Shown: positions 33,900-46,864 of the stretch, in pieces
How positions within the stretch are numbered: position 1 is the first letter of the stretch
Layout of the letters: every line of letters begins with the position of its first letter
Program-made: the position numbers and the translations under genes
Source of the DNA: Puccinellia tenuiflora
Lineage: Eukaryota > Streptophyta > Magnoliopsida > Poales > Poaceae
Assembly (NCBI GenBank): GCA_012064385.1
Contig: QRDG01000951.1
Span: 1 to 64,000, forward strand
Direction of reading: 5' to 3'
DNA: 64,000 bases
Notes under the pieces: model-generated
Databases searched by the model: none
What the model saw: only the letters and a program-made list of their open reading frames with translations
Told to the model about the DNA's origin: nothing

Positions 33900-34199
33900 C
33901 ACGATTCGAAAAAATCCAAAACATGGCGTGCGGACGACGAACATGCTGCTACTGCTAATAGCTTCGCCATACCGGCAGCGTGGCCTAGCTTGACACGCTG
34001 CTGGTAGCACGTCTATACTAGCAGCGTGTCCCCGCGAAGCATGCTGCCACTAATGCACATACTGGTAGCGTGTGCGGTAGGGCATACTGCCGGTAAGTTT
34101 TACCAGCAGCGCGTTAGTGAAAGTGTGTGTGTGTGCGTGTGGGGAGCGTTGAAAGTGAGGGTTTTGGGCACACTGTCAATAGGCTTTTTCCTACTAGTG
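33900..34199. mobile_element. CACTA right terminus ending at 34199
   Basis: It ends GGCTTTTTCCTACTAGTG, the complement of CACTAGTAGGAAAAAGCC. The preceding 250 bp carry a subterminal array of CACGCTGCTGGTA / TAGCAGCGTG words in both orientations. A matching left end is not in view. Confidence 0.7.
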
Positions 34200-34458
34200 A
34201 GGCGGTGTCCGTTGGCAGTATCGCCTCGGTCCACGAGAGCTCGATCTCTTCCCGTACGATACCCGATGGAGGGTATGCGTAGGGTTTGGGGGTATTTTCC
34301 TGGGTCGGCTGAACCGAACCCCGAAAACACATTAGGGGCAAACGGAATGTCCAGAAAATTTGGAGATTTGTGGTTGAGCTGGAAACAAGGCCTCATAAGT
34401 AAAACAGGCCTCATTTGCTCCAGAAAAATAAAAGGTAGACAAGGCCTCAAGGATATAT

Positions 34459-36057
34459 GGGAAATGATAGTATTCCCCCGGGGGATCGCGCGACTCGCGT
34501 CCTCCGCACGGAGCGTGCGCGGCACGTGTCCTTCCCACGAACTGACCCCACTTTCCACTGGATTTGAGATTTCCCCACACCCAGCACCATCCACCACCAA
34601 GACTACACTGCTCAACCACCACCGCGACGCAGCTTCTCCCTCCCTGTGCAGCAACGATTCGCGACGCCGCCTCGCCGGCCAGGGGTCCCGCTCGTTGGAG
34701 GAGCTCGGAGTGGTGGCGCGCAGGCGACGTCTCGAGCACAGTGGTGGAGCCGGTGAACCACGGTGCTGGCACGCGGGGTCGACCGGGAAGCACGGCTCGT
34801 TGTTGCCGTGTTGGGGACCAGAGCGCCGGGTTTGCTTGTCTCGATCCACCACTGTGCCGCCCAGCCTCCGCTCCAGCTACGCACGCGCCCCAGCGCCGCC
34901 AGCTCCCTCAGCCCTGCCTCCACCGGCCCTGCAGCCCCCAGCGCCGCTGGCTCCCAATCCTCTCCTCCACCGGATCTCGCAGTCCCCAGCGCCGCCGGCT
35001 CCCCCAGCTACGCCTCCACCAGATCCCGACGAGATGCGCGGTCCGCAGGTGCCTCGGTGGCCAGGTGGTGGGGTGAAAAGGCGGAGCTCTTGTTTCGATC
35101 TGGATTTGCTTCCCTCTTTTTTTTCGATCTGGTTTACCATCTGAGGAAATCAAGTTTGGTGTTGATTTTTGTATACATGGTGTGTTCCCGATCCAAATTC
35201 CATTTGCATCGAAGTGTCATTTACAGAAAACATGAGCTCGCGTGCTGGCGCTCGGAGGCGTTGCTGCTATGGCCCGGAGGCGTTGCTGCCGAAGGAGCGC
35301 CGTGATGCTCCCATAGAAGGGCGGTTGTGCTCCCATAGAAGGGCGACTGTGCTCCCACCGGAAGCGGCGATGGTGTCAAAGGAGCGCGACGGTGCTCCAT
35401 GGGACATGGTGGTGCTCCCACATGAAGGCGTCGATGCTGCCGAAGGAGCGCGGTGGTGCTCTCCTGGAAGAACGGTTGTGTTGCCGAAGGAGCACGGCGG
35501 TGCTCCCTTGGAAGACGACGGTGGTGGTTCTACAGAAGGCCGTCGGCGAAGCTATGTCAGACATGTGACGATGCTGCCAAAGGCTCGTGGGCGATGCTAC
35601 CATAGGAGAGTGGTGGTGCCATTGTGTCTCCGTCGATGTCTCCGGTGAAGTCAATTTCGTTACAGTAGCGCAATTTTGCTACACTATAATAATTTTTTTG
35701 CTACAATAGTTTAGTGGTTTTGCTACAATAGTACAAAGATTTTGCTATGATGTCTCCGGCGAGGTCTTCGTCCACATCTCCGGCGATGTCTCCGGCGAAG
35801 TCGATTTTGTTACAATAGCATATTTTTATTGCTGTGAGATCTCCGGCGAGGTCTCCGGTGAGGTCTCCGGTGAAATCAGTCTTTTCATTTTCTATTTTCT
35901 GGACGAACCGTTTTTTGCTACCTGGAGCAAAAGCGGGGTTATTATTTGCTACCGGTAGCAAAAGCGGGATTTTGGAACAAAAATGGGGACACATGTCAGC
36001 ACGGGGACCCGGGGGATGGGAACCTCCCGATCCCCCGGGGGACGCTCAGCACTGTCC
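34459..36057. mobile_element. Mutator-like element (1,599 bp), target duplication AGGATATAT
   Basis: Exact 9-bp repeats AGGATATAT lie at 34450-34458 and 36058-36066. The inverted ends are GGGAAATGATAGTATTCCCC on the left and GGACAGTGCTGAGCGTCCCC on the right (reverse complement), joined by the shared palindrome TCCCCCGGGGGATCG and then GTGTCC farther in. There is no transposase. The interior has a GC-rich, gene-like block (about 34560-35140, Ser/Pro/Ala-rich in several frames), a minisatellite-like block (35240-35650) and TCTCCGGCGAGG repeats. It looks like a Pack-MULE carrying non-functional host DNA. Confidence 0.82.
35240..35650. repeat. Degenerate minisatellite with GGTGCTCCC...GAAGGAGCG units
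   Basis: Units such as GTGCTCCCATAGAAGGGCG and GCTGCCGAAGGAGCGC recur with unequal spacing. They keep a 159-codon + strand frame (35169-35648) and long minus-strand frames open, which argues for composition rather than coding. Confidence 0.55.
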
Positions 36058-36066
36058 AGGATATAT

Positions 36067-37190
36067 CCACACGTGCAAAGCTGTGTTTAATTTGAGGGAA
36101 AGGTGTACGCTAAGGTTGAGCTGTTCTTTTCGTCCCATTTTTGCTCGGGCAAAAGAAGGAATGGTGATGCTTTCGTTTCTCCTTCGGGTCCAAGGTTGAA
36201 AGTGAGTCGAGTGGAATCTGCCTATCCACCTGTTCGTCTTATTTTCGAGTTGGCAGCTTGGCATATGCAGTTTTTGCCATAGCTATCTCAGGAAAAACAG
36301 CTATAAATGCCAGAGCTAGCGTACCGTAGTGACAGAGAGGCGGCTATTATGTGCGTTGTATCCAATCCAATCCAATCGATTGAGTGGTTTCAGCAGGAAG
36401 TAATCTTACCGCATTTTCTGTTGTGGATTTGCACGCGCATAACATGGAAGAAACGACATATGCACTTGGTGGCATCCACCTTTCGAAACGGTTTCAGTTC
36501 ATCTCGCCATGCAGACAAACGGTAGCCGAATGACAAAAGTGAGCCACGCACGTACTCTTACGCATCACCCTACACGCACATATGTATGGACGCGGCGGAC
36601 ACGGTAGGAGAGCCCAACAAGGAACCTCCCATCCAGGAAATCAAAACCTTTCTTCCTGCAAATCTGAGATACATACATATATATCGTGCAAGGAAAATGA
36701 CAGCAGATCGACGAAACATATATATATATGTTCATCCCAGCTAGCTAACCCACCACACGGCGGCGCCATGAATCCTCTCTACTGCTACCAAATTACCTTC
36801 CTGCAGGTGAAACTTTCTCAAATTTTACGATCAGAACCGACCTTGAACGTGCAAGTTTCAGTAACGCATCCAACACCCGTGCATACTGCATCGACCGATC
36901 TTCTGTTCGTAACGTAAATATATGCGTGTACTTTTCAGGATCGCCCCGTACTCCAGGATCTCAAACAGCGATGACCGTCCTCGCGTCACGTTCAGCTAGG
37001 CTTGCTGCAAGCTTGCGAATGAGTTGCAGGCAGCTAGCTGCCGTTTGTGTGTGTGTGTGTGTGTATGTCAGCTTGCCTTCATTAAACTGCATGCCTTGTA
37101 TCGCTCAAGCTTTTTTGCTTGTGGAGTACCCTTTCTGTTATTGCAACGTTTCGCTGCAGCAAGTCATCACACCACCTTCGATCTCTCCAT
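36067..37190. other. Upstream region of the transporter gene, no gene seen
   Basis: No conserved coding frame. It includes a (GT)n microsatellite at about 37047-37066. Confidence 0.4.
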
Positions 37191-37198
37191 CTTCTTCC

Positions 37199-37216
37199 TC
37201 TTCGCCACCTATATAT
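37199..37216 (+). promoter_or_regulatory. TATA-like (TA)n core promoter of the transporter gene
   Basis: A run of alternating TA lies about 160-175 bp upstream of the ATG at 37375. The following CA/CT-rich leader is typical of a grass 5' UTR. Confidence 0.5.
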
Positions 37217-37374
37217 ATATATATACACAGACATTCCATCCTGCACCGTATACCACACCACACCGCCCCTAATTCCCTCTTCCCTCTCTCCTCTACCTCC
37301 CGAGAACAGTGTTGCAGTGTAGCCTGCAACCGGAATTTCAAGGGAGGAGAGGAGGCACGGTTTAGATTGCAGAT

Positions 37375-40102
37375 ATGGGGAGGGAGTGCCTGCCCACGGT
37401 GGCAATGGTGCTAGTACAGTTGGGCTTCGCCGGCATGAACGTGCTGTCCAAACTCGCCTTGGACACCGGCATGAGTCCCTACGTGCTCATTGCCTACCGT
37501 AATCTCATCGCCGGCGTCTTCCTCGCACCCGTCGCCTTCTACTTCGAAAGGTACATCTATCTATCTATGCCTTCTCAATTCATTCTGTTGGAGGAGATGA
37601 TGTACTGCAACAAATAATCGAAACCCCGCAAGCTAGATGAACTATGTTCTCGGATCAATATGATCCATTGATTTGTTTTCCTTATTGCGAGACATAGTTC
37701 ATCCATCAGTTTTTCATGGAAACGATTTGTTGGTTCGATTTATGTGTACAACAATGTCCATCGCTTTCAAAAATAGGTTCATTCATCAGTTTTCATATAT
37801 TTATTCATATGCCGAGTCTCGGACACTTAAGACCTATAGTACCACACGTGGAATTTACATTGCCAAGACAGCTCAAGGGTAGTACCATCACATTTGAAGT
37901 ATGGCCAGTGTACTCAGAATGTAAATTACTTGAGACAAATGCATACTTATAGCAGTCTTAATCAATTCAACTTACATGCATGCAGGAGGAGTGGGATAGT
38001 AATCACCAAGAAAGTTCTTCTCCAGATATTCTTTTCCTCCATTTTCGGGTACGTACAACAGACTTCTCATAAATTCCAACAAGTATTCTTCGTTCATCAA
38101 TTAGGACAGTACATGGCAACAATATAACTTGCAGCAATGATCTCCTTCAAACGAAGAACAGACAAATAGCTGGAAATATCTGCCTCAATCCAGTTATAAT
38201 GTTGCATACGGAAACGTCCTTGTTTTGCTGTAGTCCGTTTCTGGGTGTCTGAAAGGAACCCAATTACTAGGAACCCCTTTATGTTTTCCTCTCAAGTTTA
38301 GGTCCCGTATTTGTGCAATACACAGGCTCCTTATTATTCCGGGAACAGGGGACATGCCTTATTCCCTGTTCTCCGTTTTCAATAAGAAAAGTGTACTAGT
38401 TTCAGTGGCAACTGAATACTCTATAGTGTCCTGGCACTTCCAATTAGCAGGTTAACCAATGCCTTTTCATAAGATTAAGATATTCCGAGATTTTGTTTCC
38501 ACCGATTTTTCTAAGAAGAGCATGTTTTTTCTTGCGGACAATGGTACTCCAGCTCTGCCTCACCTGTTACTACTCATAGTATCAGTAACACAACTTATGA
38601 CGGTATGGTGTTGGCAAACTTTGTGAGTCATCTGGGATGTCAACAGCTGTGCCTCAGTTCTCCCTGTTTAGCCACAAAGTACTTCGGGATCACCCAAGAA
38701 TTGGCTAACAAAATCGGCGACGTACAATGTGATCTTTGGACGAAATTGTACCAATATTTCAGAGTCTACTAATCAAAGCAGCCAAATAATTATGCAAATT
38801 TAGCGGCAACATTTCACAATCTTAAAGTGCAAGGCAGAGATATGTAACGTAGGCAAGAAGAATTGACGCATTAACACATTTTATAAACCTTGTTGTGGGC
38901 GTGATACAGGGCGACGCTAAACCAGGTGTTCTACTTCGTGGGGCTCAAGTCCACCACCCCGACGGTGGCGTGCGCGCTGACAAACACGCTCCCGGCGATG
39001 ACCTTCGTCATGGCTGCTGTACTCAAGATGGAGACGGTGCGGCTCGCGACGCCCTCCGGTCAGGCAAAGGTAATCGGTACCGTGGTCTGCGTCGGCGGCT
39101 CCATGATCATGCCATTCTACAAGGGCCCGCTCCTGAAGGTCTGGGCATCCCCCATGCATTGGCGCTACGCGGAGCACACGACCGACGCGGCGGCGCCCGC
39201 CAGCGGGCAGGCCGCCATCATCGGCGACGTCCTGATAATTCTCAGCTGCATCGCCTGGGCCGTCTGGTTCATCCTCCAGGTGTGTACGTACTACGTAGTA
39301 GGCCTGTAACGACAGCTACTAGCACTGTTGGTGTGTACTTGACTACTTGGTGATTGATAATGAAATTTGATTGATTTGCAGAGCAAGATGTCGGAGAGGT
39401 TCTCGGCCCCGTACACGAGCACGACGATCATGTCGTTGATGGCCGGGGTGCAGTGCGCGGGCGTCAGCGCGGTCATGGACCGGAGCCTGACGGTGTGGAA
39501 GCTCGGGCTCGACATCAGGCTATACGCTGCGCTCTACATCGTAAGCATTCGGTCGAATTAACTATGGCGTGCCCAGATCAATCAAGGACATTTTGATGAC
39601 GATAATTTGCGTGCAGGGTATCGTCGGCTCCGGGATCGCGTTCGCGGTCATGTCGTGGTGCATCCAGACCCGCGGACCGCTGTTCGTGTCCATGTTCAGC
39701 CCGCTGATGCTCGTCGTCGTCGCCGTCGTCGGCTGGGCCATCCTCGAGGAGAAGATACACCTCGGAAGGTACTGTCGATCACCTTTTCCTTTTCAGTTTT
39801 ACTTATTGCGGAGATTGCTTTTCATTTGCTTAATTTTACTTGCTGCACGTGGTCGACGATGTTGTTGCAGCGCTATTGGTTCCGCCCTCATCGTCGCTGG
39901 GTTGTACATGGTGCTTTGGGGCAAAGGGAGGGAGACGAAAGGACCGCCGGCTGACATCAGCGACGATGGTGGCGGCGGGGCCCTGATTGTCCTGGAGCTG
40001 AACGGCAAGGACGCCAGGAACGGCGACGCCGCCATTTTGCCCTTGTTCTGTACTACCACTCCCAAGCACGAACGCGAGACGACCCGAAACGGCGGCACCT
40101 GA
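37375..40102 (+). CDS. WAT1-related / nodulin MtN21-type (UMAMIT, EamA) transporter, six exons
   Basis: Predicted multi-pass membrane exporter of small metabolites; relatives move amino acids or auxin at the plasma membrane or tonoplast. Exons: 37375-37550, 37986-38048, 38910-39279, 39382-39540, 39617-39768 and 39871-40102. All introns are GT-AG; joined, they give 383 residues, the usual family length. Family landmarks are visible: VQLGFAGMNVLSKLALDTGM and YRNLIAGVFLAP in the first helices, ATLNQVFYFVGLKSTTPTVA and LTNTLPAMTFVMA in exon 3, then GSMIMPFYKGP. The second EamA half has SCIAWAVWFILQSKM, GIVGSGIAFAVMSWC, RGPLFVSMFSPL and the closing GSALIVAGLYMVLWGKG. A hydrophilic cytosolic tail follows. 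No frame break is seen. Substrate cannot be told from sequence. Intron 2 (861 bp) is the largest and holds no recognised gene. Confidence 0.92.
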
Positions 40103-40610
40103 TTCACAGTTTATGCCCTCACACAAAGTGTACCCAGAACACATACATGGGTTGCGTACCGTACATGTCATGGTCAGTTGCAATTGCATGCACAGTTGAG
40201 TTGAGGTGCAGATATCTTACAAGGACGCGCCCACGCAACAAAACAAAACAAGGAAAATTCATAGACGAGGCGGTGGGGAAATGAAGCCGGGACGGGAAAC
40301 AAGTTGAAGGATTCAATACATTATATGTAGGGTAAATTTTCGTCGTTTTGTCGACAATAATAATATCAAAAGATGTGATTGCAATACGTACTGAGGGAAT
40401 TGAGCTCTCTCGTTTCGAATTGACTGGATTTTGAATACTTAGGATGCAATGCAAATCCTTCTAACGCGCACGGCCGAGGACGTCAGCGAGGGCGCTTGTT
40501 GGCTAGCTGATGTGGGTCCGGAGCTTAATGCGGCGTCTCTACCACAATATTTATTTACCCTCTGTGAGGACGAGGGTAGGCTGGTACGGGGATAGGAGCG
40601 CAACGGTGAG
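40103..40610. other. 3' flank of the transporter gene
   Basis: No gene seen. The last part (from about 40450) may belong to the LINE remnant that follows. Confidence 0.4.
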
Positions 40611-40871
40611 TACTCCGCATGCTCAGCTTATAGAGCCTTCTTTGCGGTCACGACGGTTCACTCATTGCACAATCATGTCCGGAGACAAGAGTTCTTCGTG
40701 TGGGTGATAGCAAAGAATCATTGTTGGACGGAAGATCGGTCGGCACGGCAAGGTCGTCAGTATCCTCCCTGTTGTCCCCTTTTCGATTGGGAGCAAGAAT
40801 CTATTTCGCACTTGCTCGTCGGATGCCGCTTTACGTAAGGGGTGTGGAATGCGTTGTTGAAGTGGATGCCA
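40611..40871 (+). pseudogene. LINE zinc-binding reverse transcriptase tail (zf-RVT) remnant
   Basis: A 74-codon stretch is open in one frame: YSACSAYRAFFAV, then RRQEFFVWVIAKNHCWTEDR, ARQGRQYPPCCPLFDWEQES and ISHLLVGCRF. It ends at TAA, after which a shifted frame continues with GVWNALLKWM. This is the C-terminal zf-RVT module of plant non-LTR retrotransposons (FxW..., WTxDR, CPLC/xxE, HLLxxC). The upstream reverse transcriptase and the poly-A tail are not present. Confidence 0.8.
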
Positions 40872-40985
40872 GACCACGACACAAACCTGACAAACCGGTT
40901 GGCCTCTCTCAATGCTCGGGAGTGTGATCGTCACGTGGTGCACATGGAGCATCACAATGATGTGGTTTTCAATGGGGCACATGTA

Positions 40986-41425
40986 TTAATGACAAGTACT
41001 TGACATGATCGAGACCGAGGCTGAGCAATGGAGGTGAGTGAGGATCCTACGTCGAGACCCCCCACTTCTCCCCTATATGTCCGGGCAAGTGACCCAAACA
41101 AGGCACAAACAACAAAAAGCTACCTAATCAGGCCCCCATACCTAGACAAAACGTTCGGCCTGTTTAGAACCCCTCACCAAGCTCATATGTGGGGGTGGAA
41201 TTGTGGCGCCCCAGACGCGCCCGGACAGGCCCCCCATGTCAGATCCATCCTAGGATAGCGTAGTCCGACTACACATATACCCCACCCCGGACCAAACTCT
41301 TGCCTCACTCTCGACAATCTAGTCCGCTCCACTCCCCTTCCCATCCTCTCCCCTCCCCTTCGCTCCACCATGGCCGGCTCCATCAGCGGACCTGAGCCCG
41401 AAGCCGACCTCCATTGGGATGTGCT
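40986..41425. other. Unassigned, C-rich leader-like DNA
   Basis: CT-rich DNA leads to an ATG-bearing frame at about 41370 (MAGSISGPEPEADLHWDVL) that is cut off at 41425 by the start of an LTR. It could be the 5' end of a small gene or of a transposon ORF. Confidence 0.3.
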
Positions 41426-42141
41426 TGTTGGAGGTATGCCCTAGAGGCAATAATAATTGTTATTATTAATACATGTTTCATAATTAACATTCATACTCTA
41501 TGCTATAACTGTTGTGGTTATAGAATGTGAGATTCAGAGGAAAACCCACAGACACATGTAGAACATGAACATCTTATAAAGGTTCTAGTCTTGCCTCTAG
41601 GACTAACTCATTGTTGTTTGATGATCATGTTGTCCTGGTGATGGGTATGATGTATACCAACAACTGTGGGGGCACATTCACGGTACAATGGTGTTGGACT
41701 TACCCAACCGTTTGATTTATTACGAGATCCTATAATATAGTAAATCACAGAAAGTTAACATCAGTATATCCTTAGATAAAGAGGGTGTGTAAGCATCGCG
41801 TGTGATCAAAAGGTTGCTTTGGTTTCTATCAAGTATCACATCCGTAACTGGGTGATCAAAACGGTAGATTCTAGGTTACCCGAAGAACATCCGTTGGTCT
41901 TAATGATCCAAGATTGGGAATTGCTCCTCTAGACAATAGAGAGATACATCCAGGTCCCATTTGGTATGAAGGTATCAAAAATAAGTATGCGCATACATGG
42001 CATATATTAATCATGGGGATACTGAAATACGGGAACGAGAAAAAATAGCATGCTGGTAACGAGGATAATAAGATATAGTGATCAAAGTGTTGCATCACAG
42101 GGTGTCACAATATCTCGTTTGGGTATTGATAAGGATGGTGA
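41426..42141 (+). mobile_element. Older LTR, left part, interrupted by the copia element
   Basis: It begins TGTTGGAGGTATGCCCTAGA, a start shared with the LTR of the inserted copia element, but then diverges from it (GGCAATAATAATTGTTATTA). The sequence resumes after the insertion at 50671. It could be a solo LTR or part of a larger damaged element. Confidence 0.65.
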
Positions 42142-44051
42142 TGATGGGGTCGCAGCATGGAAAACAAAAAATTTTCTACGCGGCAAGCGGAATAAACCCC
42201 AAGGATCTAGAACTACGAGATGAAGATAGCGAAGGTGAGATCCAATCTCTAACCCTTGAAGATCAACAAACGCGTTTTGTCGGTGTAGGGGTTGACTAGT
42301 CGATCCCCGCAACTAGACTCGTCTAGTCGCGAGGAGATGTATTATCCTCGAGATCCAATCCGGTGAAGTGCAGCAACGGGCAGCACCTCCGCGGCGTCCA
42401 CACGTACAGCTCGATGAAGACGTCGACTCCTTGATCCCGCAAGCGAGAAGACGTGGCCTTGATGATCTCAGCAGCACGACGGTAGTGCCGATGATGATGA
42501 CGATCTCCGCGAGCAGGGCTTCGCCAAGCCAAGCAAGAGGAGAGGGAGAGGAGATGGTTGCGCAGCCCTAGGGCTAGGGGGGTGCGGCAGCCTTTAGTGG
42601 AGGTGAGGCGGCGGCAGCCCTCCGGGGAAGGAAGGGGTGCGGCTAGGGTTTAGGTGGGAGAGGGGGGTGCGGCTTGGGGCAGCCTCTAGGTTGTGTTGCG
42701 CCCCCCCCCCCTTCCCCTCCTTATATAGGAGGCCGGCTAGGGTTAGGGCAGGGGGCCGGCCGGCCCCCCTTTGCTTGCCCCCCAAGTTGGAGTCCATCTA
42801 GGACTCCTCCTTGGGCTCCCTTTCTTAAAGGGTGGAGGGCCCAACTCCTAGTCCAACTAGGAGTGGGACTCCCCCCCCCTTCCTATGCCGCACCAGCCCA
42901 TGTGGGCGTTAGGTGGTGCGCCCCACCTAGGTGGTGGCAGCACCCCTTTGGTCCATGTGGGCCCCATAAAAAATATGCGGTCCCACTTCTAGACCCTTCT
43001 AGAACATTCCGGAACCTTTCCGATACCCTATGAAATATTCCGGAACTTTTCCGAAACCTCCGGAAACCACTTTCCATATATGAATCTTATTCTCCGGACT
43101 CCTCCGGAACTCCTCGTGATGTCCGGGATCCCATCCGAGACTCCGAATCACTATTCGTTCACTTCATCATTTAATTCATCGCAAAACCTAATTTCATCGG
43201 AACGTTAAGTGTGTGACCCTACGGGTTCGAGAATGCATAGACATGATCATATCAATAATTAACAGCGGGACCGGGATGCCCATATTAATTCCTATACACT
43301 CAACGAAAACCTTTTTCTCGATTGAACCACGATGCCGGAGATTCAATTAATCTCATATATGATTCCCTTTGTCTCACGATATTTTACTTGCCCGAGATAT
43401 AATCGTTGACATCCCCATGTATAGTTTAATCTCGTTACCGGCAAGTTCTCTTTACTCGTCCATAATATAGGATCCCGGTGATTACAACCTAATCACATGT
43501 CTGCAGACTTTTGATGCTATATTACCGAGAAGGCCTGGAGATATCTTCTCCGTCACATGGAGGGACAAATCCCACTCTCGATTCATATCACCCAACAACT
43601 CACCATCGGAGATACCTGAAAGCCACCTTTATAATCACCCAGTTACGAAGTGACGTTTGATGTCCACAAAGTATTCCTCCGGTGAACGGGAGTGATATAA
43701 TCTCATGGTCTAAGGAAACTATATTTGGCATATTAAAAGTGTTGACAACAAAACTTTGTGACACGATTAATTGCAACTCTTATTTGGGTCATGTCCATCA
43801 CACCATTACTCCTAATGATATGACTCCGTTATCAAGTGACTATAACAAGTCCATAGTTAGGAAACTCTAACTATCTCTTGATCAACGAACTAGTCCTGTA
43901 GAGGCTCACTAGGGACTCCGGGTGTTTATATTCCACACATGTATTATGTTTCCATTTAATACAATTATAGCATGGATAATAAACTATTATCATAAACGTG
44001 AATATGCTTAATAAACCATTTTATTATTGCCTCTAGGGCATATTCTCAACA
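42142..44051 (-). repeat. 3' LTR of the copia element
   Basis: 1,910 bp. On the minus strand it starts TGTTGAGAATATGCCCTAGA and ends GCTGCGACCCCATCA. A minus-strand TATATAAGG box is at about 42718-42727. It includes a run of C at about 42702-42712 that differs in length from the other LTR. Confidence 0.9.
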
Positions 44052-44062
44052 GTCTCCCACTT
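44052..44062 (-). promoter_or_regulatory. Polypurine tract
   Basis: The minus strand reads AAGTGGGAGAC directly before the 3' LTR. This is the primer site for plus-strand DNA synthesis in LTR retrotransposons. Confidence 0.75.
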
Positions 44063-46864
44063 GCACTAGAGTCAATAATCTAGTTTACATTTCCTCGATC
44101 CAACACCCATGGAGTCTCACTCATGAAGTCTCAGTGCTGATCATGTTTGCTTGTGGAAGAGGTTCTGTCCATGCTCTGTACTTTACAGCTCTTTATGTCC
44201 TTTGCAAAAATTGTAACTGTCACCTAATTTGACATTACTTTATCATCACATGATAAACTTCCTATCATCCCATGATAAAACTCATTATCATATAATGCAT
44301 ATAATATGTTTGGTTATAGAGTGAGATACTCATATCCTTTTATGCCTATATGTATGATTAGTCAAATGGACTTCCTCATAATATATGCATCTGGAACTCA
44401 CTCGATCTTGAAACAACTTTCTCAAACCAAAATATTATATCTTATTTCAATCCTTGAATTAATCATATACTTCTATATGTTGTAGACTTAACAAATCGAC
44501 AGTGTAACTTTGCACTTCGATATTTCCGATCATGCTTTCGCTGCACTGCTCTGATTCAAAAGATCTCCAATTTAGTCTGGCTTTATGACTTCAACCAAGT
44601 CCACCATTTTCTAAATTTATCTCAATTTCATGGAAAATGACTCCTCATTTAACATGTTCTTACAATCAAGAACTTGGGTCACATACCGTCATATACAAAC
44701 ACATGGTTCTTATGTGTTGAGACCTATGAACAATTCATAGAGAATTCCAACATATCCTCCAACCATCAATTTTGTACTGAGTTCTTAACTCAATGTTTCA
44801 CCTATATGTTACAATGAGATGAACCATTCTTCTCTTGTTTCCATTTTGAACTCCTTCAAAACTCGTTTAGGCTAAACATCCGACTTTAATGTTCATCAAA
44901 CTTATCTATCCTCCATAGATACATTCATCTACATGAATATTTGACTTTCAAACTAACTTCATAAGTTATGCATTGGTCCATTACAACATTTACAACATTT
45001 ACGAAATCTCCATTTCATTCAAAACACGATGTTGTAAACTCCCACTCAAATATACACCATACACATATTAAATTGTGAAGCCACTCTGGCTCCCACTCAG
45101 AAATATGTTATCTTTATATTTGACCATGATTAACTATCTCCCAGTCAAACATATGTCACCACATATTTTGATCTTGGAAATTAATTTCTGCTCTAACTTA
45201 ATATATGTCACCACATATCTTAATTAGATCTCACTCAGTTTCTTATGCACTTTCTCGACAATTTGGACTCCTCCAAAATTCTTAACTCTTAAGATTCGAG
45301 AACTCATATACGAAACACCAGCACCTTGCCAGCTCTAAGTTTTATTTATTCCACGCAAACTCTTTTGCAAAATAAATATGTGAAACATTCTTTTCACAAA
45401 ATCAAGTAACAATTACTTTGTAATTTAAACTTAACATAGGATGACTCCAAGTCACTTTCGTATCTAAAGTTTCTATTTCTCCTTTTGTAATTTTGTAGGT
45501 ATGTCTTGTTTCTCAAACATGACAAGTAAATCATGAATATTATTTGCAACTCTTGACAAAATTCATATTCTTGAATCCTACTTCACTTTAGACAAGCTAA
45601 ACCAAAATTCAATGATCACCATCATTAAAACCTTTTATGTGTCAAGTTTTAACCAACATAGCACTTTACATATGTGCCACTTGATACATAAACATGCAAG
45701 GTTTTAGCTTTCTAAATTTATTCCAACAAATCTTTTATCCATGAAACCATTTCATAATAAAACCACTAAAAATACATAACATAACCAAACACATTGGTTT
45801 GTCCCTTTTAGTCTCACATTGTGGAATCTCTATTCATAATCTCATATGAATATATTACAAAACTTTATTTGCCATGGCTTTTAATTATCTCATAATTATT
45901 GAAACCACTATTTCACATAACTCATATGCGAAACGCAAATCATTAAATAGATCCTTTATTTAAAACAGAGTGTTATCAAAATAAATCTAAATGATACAAA
46001 TAAAACCTTAAAACCAAAGACCCTTTTTATGACCACATAATATCAAATATAATGTGACTACAATACTTTAGGTTTATCAAAACACTTTTGAATAATCTCT
46101 AAATATTGTAATTTGTGATAACACTTGTCACAAGTCTTCATACTAAACAATAACTCAAATATTTTGTCTCTTTTGATCAAATCGAAAAGACTCAATTATC
46201 TTGTTAACTCAATATCCCTTACTTCCATGATCTCATCATGACATGAATAAATACTCCTATTCACTCATTCATGATAGAATAATGATGTCTCTTATTCACT
46301 GAAAAATACAACCAACACTTGTGTTTATTTTCAGCAACTCATGGCATTTTCAGAAAATGACCTTTTTAACCACACTACTTAGTGATGTGCATCAAGATGC
46401 TCTTCAGCACTAATAGTACAATTAAAACAAATCTCACCATTAAGTATTGGATATTTTTAGCATGTTTTTATTTTATAAGTGTTTAACTAAATATCGTTTA
46501 AATCTAACAAAGGACAATAATCTCATAATCGAAACGTGATCACTAAAGAAGGATTACTCATGAAAACAGAACAACCACTTGTCTTTAACATGAATGACCG
46601 TCTCACAAACCGAGACACACTAATTTAAGATCACACTTAATTCGATTACAAAAACTCATTCAAATCCTCTAATTTAAAACGATAAATGTAGAAGTAGAAC
46701 ATCGCCAGCATCAACTCCTTGATTGCCATCTTCCCGCGAAATCCACTCAGTCCCTCCATGCACTTCTCAAACGGCAGGCCCTGTTTTCACAAAACAGCAC
46801 AAGTATCAAATACTTAGCTCACCATAAGTGTAAATGGGACATTTAAACATTTATAACTAGTATA
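44063..46864. other. Non-coding AT-rich interior of the copia element
   Basis: About 2.8 kb where pol would normally lie. No frame longer than 60 codons was listed and no pol motif is readable on the minus strand. The composition (repeats of CTCATA, CACATA, AACTTC) is that of unconstrained spacer DNA. Confidence 0.65.

Noticed and set aside
34026..35144. 372-codon + strand frame
   Set aside because: It crosses the CACTA end at 34199 and the Mutator-like end at 34459, so it cannot be one gene; the GC-rich base composition keeps several frames open.
38895..39353. 152-codon frame in exon 3 of the transporter
   Set aside because: It is out of phase with the EamA frame (38910-39279), which carries the conserved helices.
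42368..42571. Repeated 67-76-codon frames in both LTRs of the copia element
   Set aside because: They are identical because the LTRs are copies; no protein family is seen and LTRs do not normally encode protein here.
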